64,000 nucleotides of DNA from Nitrospiria bacterium (GTDB lineage Bacteria > Nitrospirota > Nitrospiria > JACQBZ01), in the NCBI GenBank assembly GCA_035498035.1, contig DATKAN010000038.1, positions 62,001-126,000 on the forward strand, read 5' to 3'. Made by a program: the position numbers and the translations under genes. Below, in pieces: positions 32,909 to 43,725 of this stretch. Each line of letters starts with the position of its first letter. Within the stretch, counting starts at the first letter, position 1. Under the pieces are notes generated by a model. The model saw only the letters and a program-made list of their open reading frames with translations, did no database searches and had not been told where the DNA came from.

Positions 32909-34282
32909 TCATCCTTTGGCCCCTAGGGCGTCCTGAATGGTTTTCGCCAGATCGTCGGCCCATTTCCTAATTTCCGGTTCATGTTCCCCTTCGATCATGA
33001 TCCGGATGAGGGGCTCGGTTCCGGAGTAGCGGACCAAGAGCCGCCCGGAGCCGTCCAGTTTCTTTTCCAGTAGTTCGATCCGCTGCTTCACCTTCGGAAT
33101 TGTTGAGAAGTCGTGCCGTTCTTTGACCGGGACGTTGACCAGCACTTGGGGAAAATTGGTCATAACCTTGGCCAGTTCGGAAAGGGGTTTTCCGGTGGTC
33201 TTCATCAGGGCGAGGACCTGTACGGCCGTGATCAGTCCATCACCCGTGGTGTTGTAGTCCAAGAAGATCAAATGGCCGGATTGCTCCCCTCCGAAGTTAT
33301 AACCGTCGCTAAGCATTCGTTCCAGCACATACCGGTCTCCCACCGCCGTCTTCACGATCTGAATGCCGGCCGCCTTCATGGCCCGATCCAGACCCATGTT
33401 GCTCATTACGGTTGTGACCAGCGTGTTTTTGTTGAGCCGCCTCATCTTTTTCAGGGACACGGCCAAGGCCGCCATCACTTGATCTCCATTCAACAAACGG
33501 CCTTTCTCGCAGGTGAAGATCGCCCGGTCGGCATCGCCGTCATGAGCGATTCCGACATCGGCGTGCTGCTCACGGACCGCTTTTCGGATCACGTCCGGAT
33601 GGGTGGAGCCGCAGTTCCGATTGATGTTCATCCCGTCGGGTTCGTCTCCCAGGACGATCACCTTCGCATCCAGCTCCCGCAGAATCGTCGGCGCGACTTT
33701 GTAGGCCGCGCCGTTCGCGCAATCGACCACAACCGTCAAACCTTGCAGGGTCATCCCCTTCGGAAGGGAGCTCTTGACGAACTCGATGTATCGTCCCTCC
33801 GCATCGTCCACGCGGAAGGCCTTCCCGATCGCGTCTGCCGTCGGGCGGATGGCGTCGATTTTTCCCGAGAAGATGAGCGCTTCCATCTCGTGTTCCATCC
33901 GGTCCGGAAGTTTCAACCCGTCCCGGGAGAAGAATTTGATTCCGTTGTCCTGAAAGGAATTGTGCGAGGCCGAGATCACGACGCCCGCGTCCGCGCGCAG
34001 GCTCCGTGTGAGAAAGGCGATGCCGGGGGTGGGAAAGGGGCCCACCAAAAGGACGTCCACGCCCATCGAGCAGATGCCGGAGGTCAATGCGCTTTCGAGC
34101 ATGTAGCCCGACAGACGGGTATCTTTTCCGATGACGATTCGGTGACGACCGGCCTTATTCTTGAACAGGTAGGCCGCGGCCCGGCCCAATTTCATGGCCA
34201 TCTCGGAGGTCATCGGTTCTTGGTTGGCGATTCCCCGAACTCCGTCTGTTCCGAATAATTTTTTGGCCTGTCCGGGTTTCAT
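32909..34282 (-). CDS. glmM: Phosphoglucosamine mutase GlmM
   Basis: Converts glucosamine-6-phosphate to glucosamine-1-phosphate for UDP-GlcNAc. 457 aa from ATG at 34282 ([17 protein letters not shown]), which has AGGA just upstream; a TTG at 34300 is less likely. Catalytic phosphoserine loop [12 protein letters not shown], metal-binding DGDADR, sugar loop GGEQSGH and phosphate-binding [15 protein letters not shown] all present. Follows ybbR and cdaA as in Firmicutes cdaA operons. Confidence 0.95.
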   Translation of the reverse strand: MKPGQAKKLFGTDGVRGIANQEPMTSEMAMKLGRAAAYLFKNKAGRHRIVIGKDTRLSGYMLESALTSGICSMGVDVLLVGPFPTPGIAFLTRSLRADAGVVISASHNSFQDNGIKFFSRDGLKLPDRMEHEMEALIFSGKIDAIRPTADAIGKAFRVDDAEGRYIEFVKSSLPKGMTLQGLTVVVDCANGAAYKVAPTILRELDAKVIVLGDEPDGMNINRNCGSTHPDVIRKAVREQHADVGIAHDGDADRAIFTCEKGRLLNGDQVMAALAVSLKKMRRLNKNTLVTTVMSNMGLDRAMKAAGIQIVKTAVGDRYVLERMLSDGYNFGGEQSGHLIFLDYNTTGDGLITAVQVLALMKTTGKPLSELAKVMTNFPQVLVNVPVKERHDFSTIPKVKQRIELLEKKLDGSGRLLVRYSGTEPLIRIMIEGEHEPEIRKWADDLAKTIQDALGAKG

Positions 34283-34283
34283 T

Positions 34284-34946
34284 TTAATCCTGTTTGACAA
34301 AATGCACCTTTACTTGAATCGGCTGTTTTTCATCGACCCGGAGATCCTTTCCCAAAAGAATCAGCTTGGTCTCGCGGACGAGTGTTCTCCGTGCGCCGGT
34401 GACGTCGATCGGGTCCGTCATGAGTTGGGTGAGCGGATCGACGATGCTTCGGGCGCCCTCAACCGTGACCCATGCCGGCGTGACCTCCACGCGATCAATC
34501 CGATAACCCGCGGCGGGGATGCCATATACCCGGGCCGAGACCTGGACCGCCCTTTTTAACAAGGCCTCCGTGCGGATCACGACGCGTCTCGGGTTGATCC
34601 AAGTGATTTGAGTATTGGAAGGGACCGCAATGACCGAGGGATCCAAAAAATAAACGTTATCACCTTCCCGGGCCTTCGTCAAATCCAGGGCGGCGCTCAG
34701 TCGATGGCCCGTTATCTGTTGGAGAATCCGCTCGGGACCTTTGATCCGAACATTCACGTCGTTGATCATGTCTCCGACGACAACCAGGCTGGGAGGGACG
34801 TTTTGCAATTCCAACGGAACGGTCAGTTCCATCTCCACCCCGCCCTTCGAATTCACGTAGAACCAGAGGATCACCGCGAAGGCGAGCGAGGTGATCTTGA
34901 TCAGGTAGTTATCCAGCAGCAGGGCCTTCAGATGATTCAGAATCAT
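34284..34946 (-). CDS. YbbR-domain protein (CdaR-like)
   Basis: 220 aa: one N-terminal membrane segment ([18 protein letters not shown]) and two YbbR-type beta domains facing the periplasm (e.g. [14 protein letters not shown] and [31 protein letters not shown]). In Gram-positive bacteria the equivalent CdaR binds and modulates the diadenylate cyclase encoded next to it. Overlaps cdaA by four bases and is one base from glmM, so the three form a module. Confidence 0.9.
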   Translation of the reverse strand: MILNHLKALLLDNYLIKITSLAFAVILWFYVNSKGGVEMELTVPLELQNVPPSLVVVGDMINDVNVRIKGPERILQQITGHRLSAALDLTKAREGDNVYFLDPSVIAVPSNTQITWINPRRVVIRTEALLKRAVQVSARVYGIPAAGYRIDRVEVTPAWVTVEGARSIVDPLTQLMTDPIDVTGARRTLVRETKLILLGKDLRVDEKQPIQVKVHFVKQD

Positions 34947-35758
34947 TTGGAGCGGACCGGAAAGAACTCCTTTAATCGTTCAACCAGCGCCAGTCCTTCC
35001 CTTTTTTCCCGAAGGAAGATCCGGTTCAGGACCCGTCGAAGCGCGGCGGCGTCCAGTTCCCGGGTCAATTTCCCCCCGATAATGACCGAGATCGCTCCGG
35101 TTTCCTCCGAGACCACGATCACGACCGCATCGGTTTCCTCCGTGATTCCCAGCGCGGCCCGGTGACGGGTGCCGAGCATCTTGTTCACATCCGGGCTCAA
35201 CGTCAAGGGCAGGAAACACCCGGCGGCAATCAAGCGGTCTCCCTTGATGATCACAGCGCCGTCGTGAAGCGGCGAATACGGCATAAAGAGGCTCAGGAGC
35301 AGCTCCTTGGACAATTTGGCGTCCAACGCCACGCCGACCTCCACGATGTCCTTCAGTTCGATCTCCCTTTCAAGAACGATGATCGCCCCCATTCTCTTGT
35401 TGGCCATCGAGATCACCGCGCGGATGATCTCTTCGAGCGTACGGGATTCCTCGCCGGTGTTCATGGTTCGATTGAACGGGGTCTGACCGATTTGGGCGAG
35501 GGCCCGGCGGATTTCGGGCTGAAAAAGTATGACGATGACCAGGACCATTTGGGCCCAGAAACTTGTTACCAGCCAATCCACCGTATAGAGCTCGACCGAT
35601 TTGGATAGGATGGATGCGAGCAGAAGAAAGGTCAGTCCCACCAAGATCTTGAGGGCGCGTGTGCCCTTCAGGATCAGAAAAAGCCAGTACAGCATCGTGG
35701 CGACGATGGCGATGTCAAGAACATCCTGCCACCGCATGCTCAAAACCATCTCACGCAT
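34943..35758 (-). CDS. cdaA: Diadenylate cyclase CdaA (c-di-AMP synthase)
   Basis: Makes c-di-AMP from two ATP. 271 aa: three N-terminal membrane helices (about residues 12-80), then a DAC domain with the invariant DGA (SPLHDGAVII) and RHR (GTRHRAALG) motifs, so it should be active. Overlaps folP by eight bases and ybbR by four. Proximity to glmM and folP mirrors the cdaA-cdaR-glmM operons that tie c-di-AMP to cell-wall precursor supply and osmotic control. Confidence 0.95.
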   Translation of the reverse strand: MREMVLSMRWQDVLDIAIVATMLYWLFLILKGTRALKILVGLTFLLLASILSKSVELYTVDWLVTSFWAQMVLVIVILFQPEIRRALAQIGQTPFNRTMNTGEESRTLEEIIRAVISMANKRMGAIIVLEREIELKDIVEVGVALDAKLSKELLLSLFMPYSPLHDGAVIIKGDRLIAAGCFLPLTLSPDVNKMLGTRHRAALGITEETDAVVIVVSEETGAISVIIGGKLTRELDAAALRRVLNRIFLREKREGLALVERLKEFFPVRSK

Positions 35759-36641
35759 GTCGATCCCGCTTCATGGCCTCCACCATCCGGACCACGCGAA
35801 CCATGGCCCTGACGTCGTGGACGCGGATGATGGAAGCCCCGTTCAAGACCCCTACGGCCACGGCCGCCGCCGTTCCCTCGAGCCGTTCCGCGACGGGCAA
35901 CCCCAAGGCTTGACCGATAAAGGATTTACGCGACGGTCCGATCAGGAGAGGCCGGCCGATCGTGCCGAACTCCGCCAGCCGGGAGAGAATTTCCAGGTTG
36001 TGCTCGGTCGTTTTGCCGAAGCCGATGCCCGGATCCAGCACGATACGGTCCCGGGATATCCCCGACCGCTCAGCCCATTGAACCCGTGTTTCGAAAAAAT
36101 CACGGATCTCAAGGATCACATCGGTGTACATCGGATGCGCTTGCATGGTTTTGGGCGTTCCCTGCATATGCATGAGCACAACCGGAACGCCTTCCCGGGC
36201 GACGAGAGGTCCCATTTCCGGATCGAAGCGCAGCGCGCTGATGTCATTGACGATCCGCGCCCCGGCTGCAAGGGCCCGCCGGGCGACTTCGGCTTTCATC
36301 GTGTCAATGGAGATCGGGATCCTGAGACGTTTTGCGAGAGATTCAATTACCGGTACCACACGCCGAATTTCCTCCTCCACGGGAACCGAATCTGCGCCCG
36401 GCCGGGAGGATTCCCCTCCAATGTCGATGAGATCGGCCCCCTCTTCGGCCAGGACTTCGGCCCGGCGGATCGCCTCGTCCGCTTTCAGGAAGAGTCCGCC
36501 GTCGGAAAAAGAATCCGGCGTGACATTCAATATGCCCATCAAGAGGGTTCGCGGTCCCAGAGAAAGTTCCAGACCGGGCCCCCGCAGATGGAAGGTCGGG
36601 GGATGTGTGGGGATCGCATGTTGCACGGGTTGTGATGCCAA
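35751..36641 (-). CDS. folP: Dihydropteroate synthase
   Basis: Condenses p-aminobenzoate with the pterin diphosphate (made by FolK, encoded at 57180). TIM-barrel motifs: MGILNVTPDSFSDGG, DIGGESSRPGA, DTMKAEVARRAL, DPGIGFGKTTEHN and GPSRKSFIG. The frame is open upstream into ftsH, but TTG at 36641 has GGAGG five bases ahead and yields 296 aa, close to the usual size. Lies about 90 bases after ftsH. Confidence 0.93.
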   Translation of the reverse strand: MASQPVQHAIPTHPPTFHLRGPGLELSLGPRTLLMGILNVTPDSFSDGGLFLKADEAIRRAEVLAEEGADLIDIGGESSRPGADSVPVEEEIRRVVPVIESLAKRLRIPISIDTMKAEVARRALAAGARIVNDISALRFDPEMGPLVAREGVPVVLMHMQGTPKTMQAHPMYTDVILEIRDFFETRVQWAERSGISRDRIVLDPGIGFGKTTEHNLEILSRLAEFGTIGRPLLIGPSRKSFIGQALGLPVAERLEGTAAAVAVGVLNGASIIRVHDVRAMVRVVRMVEAMKRDRHA

Positions 36642-36730
36642 TCCAACCTCCTCTGCCCCGAAGCCGGCGGAAAGGGATCGAGCTGAGGATAAAAGAGGCG
36701 GGTCAGAATTGTGTGCGGGAACGATAAAGG

Positions 36731-38527
36731 TTATGCGGAAGCTCCTTCGATGAGCTTGTCTATTTCGGGCGCGTCCAGCACCTCTTTTTCCAGCAGGGCC
36801 TCCGCAATGGCCCGCAGTGCCTTTATATTCTCCCGTAGAATGTTCTTGGCCCGCTCGTAGTTGTCCATCACCAGCCGTTTCACCTCGTTGTCGATCTCGA
36901 TGGCGGTGCTTTCGCTGTAATCGCGTCGGGTCGCTATCTCGCGTCCGAGGAAGATTTCTTCGTCCTTCTTTCCGAAGGTCAAGGGACCCAGTTTCTCGCT
37001 CATACCCCATTCGCAGATCATCTTCCGGGCGAGGTCCGTGGCCCGTTCGATGTCATTGCCGGCGCCGGTCGTGATGCGATTGAGGACGATTTCTTCGGCC
37101 GCGCGGCCTCCCATCAGAATGGCGATGTTGTTGTAAAGGAACTCCCGGGGAAAGGTGTAGCGGTCGTCCGTCGGCAGTTGCATCGTCAGACCCAAGGCCC
37201 GCCCTCGGGGAATGATGGTGACCTTATGGACCGGGTCCGTTCCCGGAATCATTCGTGCGACCAAGGCATGTCCCGCTTCATGGTAGGCCGTCGTGCGCTT
37301 TTCTTCGTCGCTCAGGACCATGCTTTTCCGTTCGACACCCATAAGGACTTTGTCTTTGGCCGCCTCAAAATCGGACATCTCGACGGCCTTCTTGTCCATC
37401 CGGGCCGCCAAAAGCGCGGCCTCATTGACGAGATTGGCCAGATCGGCGCCCGAAAAACCGGGGGTCCCGCGCGCGATCACTTCGAGGTTAACGTCTTTGC
37501 CCAGAGGAAAGCGTTTGGTGTGGACCCGAAGGACCTCGAGGCGACCCCGAACGTCCGGACGGGAGACCACAACCTGGCGGTCAAAACGGCCTGGACGGAG
37601 CAAGGCCGGATCCAGAACATCCGGCCGGTTTGTGGCGGCGATGAGGATCACCCCTTCGCTTGTCTCGAAGCCGTCCATTTCGACCAGCAGTTGGTTCAAG
37701 GTTTGCTCGCGTTCATCATGGCCTCCGCCCAAACCCGCGCCGCGGAGTCGTCCGACGGCATCGATTTCATCGATGAAAATAATGCAGGGAGCATTCTTCT
37801 TACCCTGTTCAAAGAGGTCCCGCACCCGCGAGGCTCCAACCCCGACAAACATCTCCACGAAATCGGAACCGCTGATCGAGAAAAAAGGGACGCCCGCTTC
37901 ACCGGCTATGGCCTTGGCCAAGAGGGTTTTGCCCGTTCCGGGTGGGCCGACAATCAAAACCCCTTTGGGAATCCGGCCGCCCAATTTCTGGAATTTCGGA
38001 GGGTCCTTCAGAAACTCGATGATCTCCGTCACCTCTTCTTTCGCTTCATCGATTCCGGCCACGTCTGCGAAGGTGACTTTCTTCCGGTCTTCGGTCAGAA
38101 GGCGGGCCCGGCTTTTCCCGAAGGAAAGCGCCTTATTCCCGCCGATCTGCATTTGCCTCATCAGGAAGAACCATAGCACCAAAAACAGGACGAAAGGACC
38201 CCAAGTCACCAAAAAGGTGATATACCATGGACTTTCTTCCGGCGGTCGCGCCACGATCTTGACATTCTTGTCCCGCAGGAGTTTCACGAGATCCGGATAT
38301 TCGACCGTATAGGTCCTGAATTTATTGCCGTCTTTTAACACCCCGTTGATTTGATTGGGCTTCATCGTGACTTCGGTGACATCCCCCTTCTCCAAGCGGG
38401 TCATGAAATCACTAAAAATGATCTCTTCCTCCAACGATTGGCTGGGGGCTTGAAAAAGATGGAACAACAATATCATAAAAAGACCTACGAGCAGCCAAAA
38501 GATCATGTTTTTCATTCTCGAGCTCAC
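36731..38527 (-). CDS. ftsH: ATP-dependent zinc metalloprotease FtsH
   Basis: Membrane-anchored AAA+ protease for membrane proteins and regulators. 598 aa: two N-terminal membrane helices around a small periplasmic domain. Walker A is [13 protein letters not shown], Walker B is [11 protein letters not shown], followed by the second region of homology and the zinc site HEAGHAL. GTG start with AGGAGGT seven bases upstream. Gene order hpt-ftsH-folP is widespread. Confidence 0.96.
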   Translation of the reverse strand: MSSRMKNMIFWLLVGLFMILLFHLFQAPSQSLEEEIIFSDFMTRLEKGDVTEVTMKPNQINGVLKDGNKFRTYTVEYPDLVKLLRDKNVKIVARPPEESPWYITFLVTWGPFVLFLVLWFFLMRQMQIGGNKALSFGKSRARLLTEDRKKVTFADVAGIDEAKEEVTEIIEFLKDPPKFQKLGGRIPKGVLIVGPPGTGKTLLAKAIAGEAGVPFFSISGSDFVEMFVGVGASRVRDLFEQGKKNAPCIIFIDEIDAVGRLRGAGLGGGHDEREQTLNQLLVEMDGFETSEGVILIAATNRPDVLDPALLRPGRFDRQVVVSRPDVRGRLEVLRVHTKRFPLGKDVNLEVIARGTPGFSGADLANLVNEAALLAARMDKKAVEMSDFEAAKDKVLMGVERKSMVLSDEEKRTTAYHEAGHALVARMIPGTDPVHKVTIIPRGRALGLTMQLPTDDRYTFPREFLYNNIAILMGGRAAEEIVLNRITTGAGNDIERATDLARKMICEWGMSEKLGPLTFGKKDEEIFLGREIATRRDYSESTAIEIDNEVKRLVMDNYERAKNILRENIKALRAIAEALLEKEVLDAPEIDKLIEGASA

Positions 38528-38617
38528 TAAACCTACCTCCTAAACCCTGAAGCAATTTAGAACAATTGGTCCCGCGGCAACCGCGGAAACAACGAAAATC
38601 ATTTTAACACAGCTCCG

Positions 38618-39181
38618 TCATTCTTGCCAATAGAAAAGCTCCTCGGCTTCCGAGACCTTGTCCATCACCGCAATATAGGGAAGATTGCGATAACGGTTCT
38701 GGTAATCCAGGCCGTAGCCAACGACATATTTGTTCGGAAGAGTAAAACCCACGTAGTCGATCGAGACCCGGACCTTGCGGCGCTCCGGTTTGTCTAAGAG
38801 AGTGCAAACCTTGAGCGATTTAGGTTTCCGCGCCAAGAGCTGCTTTTTTAAAAAACTCACGGTCATCCCGGAATCGACAATGTCCTCCACGAGGAGAACG
38901 TCCTGGCCGTTCACATCCTCGGCCATATCCGACAGAATTTTGATCTTTCCTGCGACCGACCGTTTCTGTGTGGGTCGGGTGGTGACCACGATGAAGTCGA
39001 CCCGGAGCAGGAGGCGAATGGCCCGCACAAGATCGGCGTAAAAGGCGAAGGCCCCCTTGAGTACGCCCACCATCAGCAGGTTCTTGTCGGCGTAATCCAG
39101 GGTGATCTGGTTGCCCAGCTCCCGAATCCGCTTCTGCATTTCATCTTGTGTGATGATCGGTCGCCCGAAAATTCGTTCCAT
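38618..39181 (-). CDS. hpt: Hypoxanthine phosphoribosyltransferase
   Basis: Purine salvage enzyme joining PRPP to hypoxanthine/guanine. 187 aa, with the PRPP-binding signature VLLVEDIVDSGMT and the late YVVGYGLDYQNRYRNLPYIAVM segment. Start ATG follows AAAGGACC. A CCGCGG...CCGCGG hairpin (38568-38582) lies after its stop codon, before ftsH, without a T-run. Confidence 0.93.
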   Translation of the reverse strand: MERIFGRPIITQDEMQKRIRELGNQITLDYADKNLLMVGVLKGAFAFYADLVRAIRLLLRVDFIVVTTRPTQKRSVAGKIKILSDMAEDVNGQDVLLVEDIVDSGMTVSFLKKQLLARKPKSLKVCTLLDKPERRKVRVSIDYVGFTLPNKYVVGYGLDYQNRYRNLPYIAVMDKVSEAEELFYWQE

Positions 39182-39232
39182 CCCTGGTCCTTTCTTTGAT
39201 AAGGGGCCCGCGTCGCTGATTATCGGAAAACG

Positions 39233-40171
39233 TTAATAGACCGGAGTGGTCGCCAGGATCGCCTTGGCTTTCCGGATGTCCTCTTCCATGTGACGGAGCA
39301 ACTCCCGCTCGTCCTTAAACGTCTGTTCCGGTCGAATCCATTCTACAAAGGCTACCCGCAGCTGTTGATCGTATAAGTCCGGTTGAGGCTCGAATAGATG
39401 AGTCTCCACCATCCGTTCCAGCGGTCCCAGCGTGGGCTGAGTTCCGATGTAGCTTACTCCGGGCAAGGTGCGTCCTTTAAGCTCAACCTGCACCGCATAG
39501 ATGCCGTTGGAGGGAATAACGAGTTCGTTCGAGGGCCGGAAATTCGCCGTCGGATACCCCAGGGCCCTTCCCCTTCGTGTTCCGGGGATGACCCGACCCT
39601 CGAGTCGATAGGATCTTCCCAGAAGTTCCCTCGCGGCGGCAACCCGGCCGGCCAAAAGGCATTCACGAATACGGGATGAACTGACCGGGGATCCCGCCAC
39701 GGACACGGCCTCCACGGGATGCACCTGAAATCCCAAATCGTGCCCCAGTGCGGAAAGGTCCGTAATTGTTCCCCTTCGTTCTTTGCCAAACGCGAACTGG
39801 GCCCCCACGAATACTTCTTTTGCACCCAGGTCATCCCGGAGAATAGTTCGAGCGAATTCAGGGGGGGTCAGACTGGCGAATGAATGGGTGAAGGACACCA
39901 ATCGAACCTGCCGGATTCCCATGGTCTCCATCCAATGCAGACGCTCCTCGAACGTCATTAAAAACTTCAGGTCCATGGCGGGGGCCAAGACCTTCAGTGG
40001 ATGCGGTTCGAAGGTCAATACGATGCCGGTTCCCCCCGCGGTCTTTGCCCGATCAACCGTCTGTCTCAGAATGGCCTGATGGCCGCGATGGACTCCGTCA
40101 AAATTGCCGATGGCCACGACCGGATAAACCGGTTTCTGATCTTGTTGGGTATAATCCCGAATGATCTCCAC
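39233..40171 (-). CDS. ribF: Bifunctional riboflavin kinase/FAD synthetase
   Basis: Makes FMN and FAD. From a GTG at 40171 it is 312 aa, normal size. The N-terminal adenylyltransferase domain shows AIGNFDGVHRGHQ and the C-terminal kinase domain GRALGYPTANF. The frame is open to 40303 through hemB, which I discount. Starts 18 bases after hemB; the co-transcription with haem genes groups cofactor synthesis. Confidence 0.93.
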   Translation of the reverse strand: MEIIRDYTQQDQKPVYPVVAIGNFDGVHRGHQAILRQTVDRAKTAGGTGIVLTFEPHPLKVLAPAMDLKFLMTFEERLHWMETMGIRQVRLVSFTHSFASLTPPEFARTILRDDLGAKEVFVGAQFAFGKERRGTITDLSALGHDLGFQVHPVEAVSVAGSPVSSSRIRECLLAGRVAAARELLGRSYRLEGRVIPGTRRGRALGYPTANFRPSNELVIPSNGIYAVQVELKGRTLPGVSYIGTQPTLGPLERMVETHLFEPQPDLYDQQLRVAFVEWIRPEQTFKDERELLRHMEEDIRKAKAILATTPVY

Positions 40172-40188
40172 GAACGGACATCGCCTTC

Positions 40189-41163
40189 TCAAGGCCGCAG
40201 AAGCCGGGCCGCATCTTTGGCATAATAGGTCAGGATCAGGTCTGCGCCGGCCCGTCGGATCGAGGTGAGCGTTTCCATCATCACCCGGTTCTCGTCCAGC
40301 CACTTTAATCGCGCGGCCGCTTTCAGCATGGCATATTCACCGCTGACATGGTAGGCTGCCACCGGTACATTGAACGCGCTCCGGACGCGATAGATCACAT
40401 CCAAATAGGGGAGCGCCGGTTTGACCATCACGATATCCGCGCCTTCATCGATGTCCATCGCGACCTCCCGCAGCGCCTCGCGGACATTGGGCGGATCCAT
40501 CTGATACGATTTTCGGTCCCCGAATTGGGGCATCGAATCGGCCGCTTCCCGAAACGGCCCGTAGAAAGCCGAGGCATATTTGGCCGCATAGGACAGGATC
40601 GGGGTCATTTCGAAGCCTTCGCGGTCCAGCGCCGAGCGAATGGCCTGGACTCGACCGTCCATCATATCGGACGGCGCGACCAGGTCCGCTCCGGCCTTGG
40701 CATGAGAAACCGCTTCGCGGGCCAACAATTCCAATGTCGGATCGTTCAGGACGCGGTTTCCTTTCACCACGCCGCAATGACCATGATTCGTGTATTCGCA
40801 AAGACAGACATCCGTGATCACGACGAGATCGGGCACGCGATCCTTGAGGGCCGTTACGGCCTGTTGGATGATGCCGGTCGGGGAATAGGCCTCTGAACCG
40901 CGTCCATCTTTTTTCCGGGGGATTCCGAACAAAATGACGGCCGGGATACCCAGGTTTAGGATTTCCTGAGACTCTTTGATCAGAGAATCGATCGAAAGCT
41001 GATAGGTGCCCGGCATCGAGGCGATCTCTTTTCGGACCCCCTTCCCGTGAGTGACGAATAGGGGGCAGATGAGGTTTTCGACAGATAGCGCCGTTTCCTG
41101 GACCATTTTCCGGAGCAGGGGCGACTGTCGGAGTCTTCGCGGGCGTGATTGGGGAAAAGACAT
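40189..41163 (-). CDS. hemB: Porphobilinogen synthase (delta-aminolevulinate dehydratase)
   Basis: Condenses two aminolevulinates into porphobilinogen. 324 aa. Cysteine-rich zinc site [14 protein letters not shown] indicates the zinc-dependent type. The catalytic lysines lie in [15 protein letters not shown] and [14 protein letters not shown]. Located between cobA/hemD and ribF. Confidence 0.95.
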   Translation of the reverse strand: MSFPQSRPRRLRQSPLLRKMVQETALSVENLICPLFVTHGKGVRKEIASMPGTYQLSIDSLIKESQEILNLGIPAVILFGIPRKKDGRGSEAYSPTGIIQQAVTALKDRVPDLVVITDVCLCEYTNHGHCGVVKGNRVLNDPTLELLAREAVSHAKAGADLVAPSDMMDGRVQAIRSALDREGFEMTPILSYAAKYASAFYGPFREAADSMPQFGDRKSYQMDPPNVREALREVAMDIDEGADIVMVKPALPYLDVIYRVRSAFNVPVAAYHVSGEYAMLKAAARLKWLDENRVMMETLTSIRRAGADLILTYYAKDAARLLRP

Positions 41164-41179
41164 CGGTTCTCGGAACCTT

Positions 41180-42718
41180 TCAGCTCGCCGGCTTTGTAAA
41201 ATGTTCCACGATGGCCTGTGCCAGAGAGGGAATGGTGGAATCTTTGGGTAAAATCTGCACGGTCATTCCGTACTCTTCGACCGTCTTGGCCGTGATCGGC
41301 CCGATGCAGGCCACTACCACGCCGTCTAAGAGACGCCGGGTGTCTTCCGGCCCGAACATCTCGACGAAATTTCTGACGGTGGATGAACTGGTGAATGTTA
41401 TAACAGAAATTTGACGGCCTTGCAAAAGATTTTTGACCCAATCCAGGTCACGGACCGGACGAACGGTGCGGTAGGCCGTTACCACATCCACCAGGGCTCC
41501 CATCCGGGTCAAGGCTTCCGGCAAGACGTCGCGAGCCACCTCCGCCCTCGGAATCAGGATCCGTTGGCCTTTGAGGCGCTGTAGGCCCATTTGCTCGATC
41601 AGGGCCTCGGCGACATATTCCTCCGGCATCAAGTCCACGCAGATTCCCATTCGCTCGATCTCTTGGGCGGTTCGGGGACCGATGGCGCAGAGTTTGATTC
41701 CCTTCAGCGCCCGGACGTCCTTTCCACCGGCCTTAAGGCGCTCGAGAAAGTAAAGGACACCGTTGACGCTGGTAAATATCAGCCAGTGGTATTCTTCGAT
41801 CTTGCGGATCGCGCCGTCCAAGGCCGTCCACGACTCCGGCGGAACCACCTCGATGGTGGGAAATTCCACGGGGTCGGCCCCGTAGAGTTTGAGGAGATCG
41901 GTAAACTCGGTCGCCTGGTCCCGTGCCCGCGTCACAAGAACGCGCTTTCCGAACAACGGTCGGCCTTCGAACCAATTGAGTTTTTCCCGCAACTTAACCA
42001 CCTCCCCTACGATGATCAGCCCCGGCGGTTTGAGTGCCTCGTCCCGAACCCTGCCGACGATGGTTTCCATCGTGCCCACCACCGTTCGCTGTTCCGGCTT
42101 TGTTCCCCAGCGAATGACGGCCACCGGTGTCTGAGGCGTCCGGCCGTGCCGGGTCAGTTGCCGCACGATTTCCGGAAGGTTGCTCAGGCCCATAAAAAAC
42201 ACCAACGTTCCCCGGTCGGGGAGTTGATCCCAAGGCACATGTCCGTCCCGCTTGTCCGGATCTTCATGTCCGGTGACAAAGGTCACGATGGAGGCGACGT
42301 CCCGATGAGTCAAGGGAATTCCGGCATAGGCCGGTACTCCGACGGCCGCCGTTACCCCCGGAACGATTTCAAACGGAATTCCCGCGGCGGATGCGGCCGC
42401 GGCTTCTTCGCCGCCCCGGCCGAAAATAAAGGGATCGCCGCCCTTGAGCCGCACCACGATATTTCCCCGACGGGCTTTCTCGATTAATAGGTGATTGATT
42501 TCCTCCTGACCGAGATGGGCTTCCCCTCCCTTTTTGCCGACGAATATCCGTTCGACCTGGGGTCGGGTGTATCGAAGAAATTCCTCGTTGGCCAGGTAAT
42601 CGTAAACGATGACGTCGGCCTGTTCGATGCAGGCCTTGCCTTTGATGGTTAAAAGACCCGGGTCGCCGGGTCCGGCACCGATCAGGTATATTCTTCCGGT
42701 CCGGTCGATGGGACGCAT
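41180..42718 (-). CDS. Fused uroporphyrinogen-III C-methyltransferase/uroporphyrinogen-III synthase
   Basis: A CobA-HemD fusion of 512 aa. The N-terminal half ([20 protein letters not shown] ... [17 protein letters not shown] ... [10 protein letters not shown]) is a SAM-dependent methyltransferase leading to sirohaem/cobalamin. The C-terminal half (about residues 255-512; [18 protein letters not shown] ... [16 protein letters not shown]) closes the uroporphyrinogen III ring. Such fusions are common in anaerobe-related lineages. ATG at 42718 lies just after hemC; upstream in-frame codons would overlap it. Confidence 0.95.
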   Translation of the reverse strand: MRPIDRTGRIYLIGAGPGDPGLLTIKGKACIEQADVIVYDYLANEEFLRYTRPQVERIFVGKKGGEAHLGQEEINHLLIEKARRGNIVVRLKGGDPFIFGRGGEEAAAASAAGIPFEIVPGVTAAVGVPAYAGIPLTHRDVASIVTFVTGHEDPDKRDGHVPWDQLPDRGTLVFFMGLSNLPEIVRQLTRHGRTPQTPVAVIRWGTKPEQRTVVGTMETIVGRVRDEALKPPGLIIVGEVVKLREKLNWFEGRPLFGKRVLVTRARDQATEFTDLLKLYGADPVEFPTIEVVPPESWTALDGAIRKIEEYHWLIFTSVNGVLYFLERLKAGGKDVRALKGIKLCAIGPRTAQEIERMGICVDLMPEEYVAEALIEQMGLQRLKGQRILIPRAEVARDVLPEALTRMGALVDVVTAYRTVRPVRDLDWVKNLLQGRQISVITFTSSSTVRNFVEMFGPEDTRRLLDGVVVACIGPITAKTVEEYGMTVQILPKDSTIPSLAQAIVEHFTKPAS

Positions 42719-42722
42719 GGCC

Positions 42723-43649
42723 TCATTGGTAAATTTCCCGTAAGATGGCCTCTGCGCCTTGCGCCAAAAGACGTTCCGCAAGGTCAAGACCCAGCGTTTC
42801 CGGCTGCTCGGGATCGCCGGCTATACCGTCACGAATCACCCGCTTTCCATCCACACTCGCCACCAGGCCTTCCAGGACCAAGCGCTCCTCGTCCCGGATC
42901 TGAGCATAGGCTGCGACCGGCACTTGGCAGCCGCCTTCCAGCCGTTTCAAGAAGGCCCGCTCGGCCCGCACGCACCGGCTGGTGATCGCATGGTTAAACC
43001 GGATCAGAATTGAATTGATCTCTTGATTCGAGACGTGGCATTCCAGACCCAAGGCCCCCTGACCGATGGCCGGAACACAGAGCTCGGGGTCCAGATATTC
43101 CGTGATCCGGTCTTCCCATCCCATTCGACGCATCCCGGCCGCCGCCAAGACAATCGCGGCCAGCCCTTCCTTTTCTATCTTCTTGAGGCGGGTATCGAGA
43201 TTGCCTCGTAACGGAACGATTTCAAAATCCGGCCGCCGATGTCGGATTTGGGACTGTCGGCGAAGGCTGCTGGTGCCGATTCGAGCCCCATGCGGCAGAT
43301 CCAAAAGTCGTTTGCCGTCCCGGCTGATGACGGCGTCCCGCGGATCTTCCCGACGGGTAATGGCGGCCAGATGAAGGCCTTCCGGGAGGAAGGTGGGCAC
43401 ATCCTTCATGCTGTGGACGGCCAGTGCGATCTCTTCGCGGAACAGGGCTTCCTCGATCTCTTTTACGAACAGACCTTTTCCGCCAACCTTGGCTAGGGGA
43501 ACGTCCGTGATCTTGTCTCCGGTCGTCTTGATTTTTTTCAGTCGAACCTCCAGATTCGGGAAGGCCGCCTCGATCCCTTCCTTTATCAGATTCGCCTGGC
43601 AAAGCGCCAAAGCGCTTCCCCGCGTGCCGATGATGAGTTTCCGTGACAT
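42723..43649 (-). CDS. hemC: Porphobilinogen deaminase (hydroxymethylbilane synthase)
   Basis: Polymerises four porphobilinogens. 308 aa with IIGTRGSALALCQ at the N-terminus, the GTSSLRRQSQI motif and the dipyrromethane-binding cysteine region LKRLEGGCQVPVAAYA. Between hemA and cobA/hemD. Confidence 0.96.
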   Translation of the reverse strand: MSRKLIIGTRGSALALCQANLIKEGIEAAFPNLEVRLKKIKTTGDKITDVPLAKVGGKGLFVKEIEEALFREEIALAVHSMKDVPTFLPEGLHLAAITRREDPRDAVISRDGKRLLDLPHGARIGTSSLRRQSQIRHRRPDFEIVPLRGNLDTRLKKIEKEGLAAIVLAAAGMRRMGWEDRITEYLDPELCVPAIGQGALGLECHVSNQEINSILIRFNHAITSRCVRAERAFLKRLEGGCQVPVAAYAQIRDEERLVLEGLVASVDGKRVIRDGIAGDPEQPETLGLDLAERLLAQGAEAILREIYQ

Positions 43650-43725
43650 GGGCTGAATCCACGCCTCTTACTTTTCCCGACGGCCCTCCGGGTGTCGATT
43701 TCGGATCCCGGCGCAGATCGAATGA

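Noticed and set aside
36642-37010. Long N-terminal extension of folP into ftsH
   Set aside because: It overlaps the coding end of ftsH in another frame and has no DHPS similarity; TTG at 36641 with GGAGG fits the family length.
38568-38582. CCGCGG-CAA-CCGCGG hairpin between hpt and ftsH as a terminator
   Set aside because: No T-run on the transcript side; co-transcription of hpt and ftsH remains likely.
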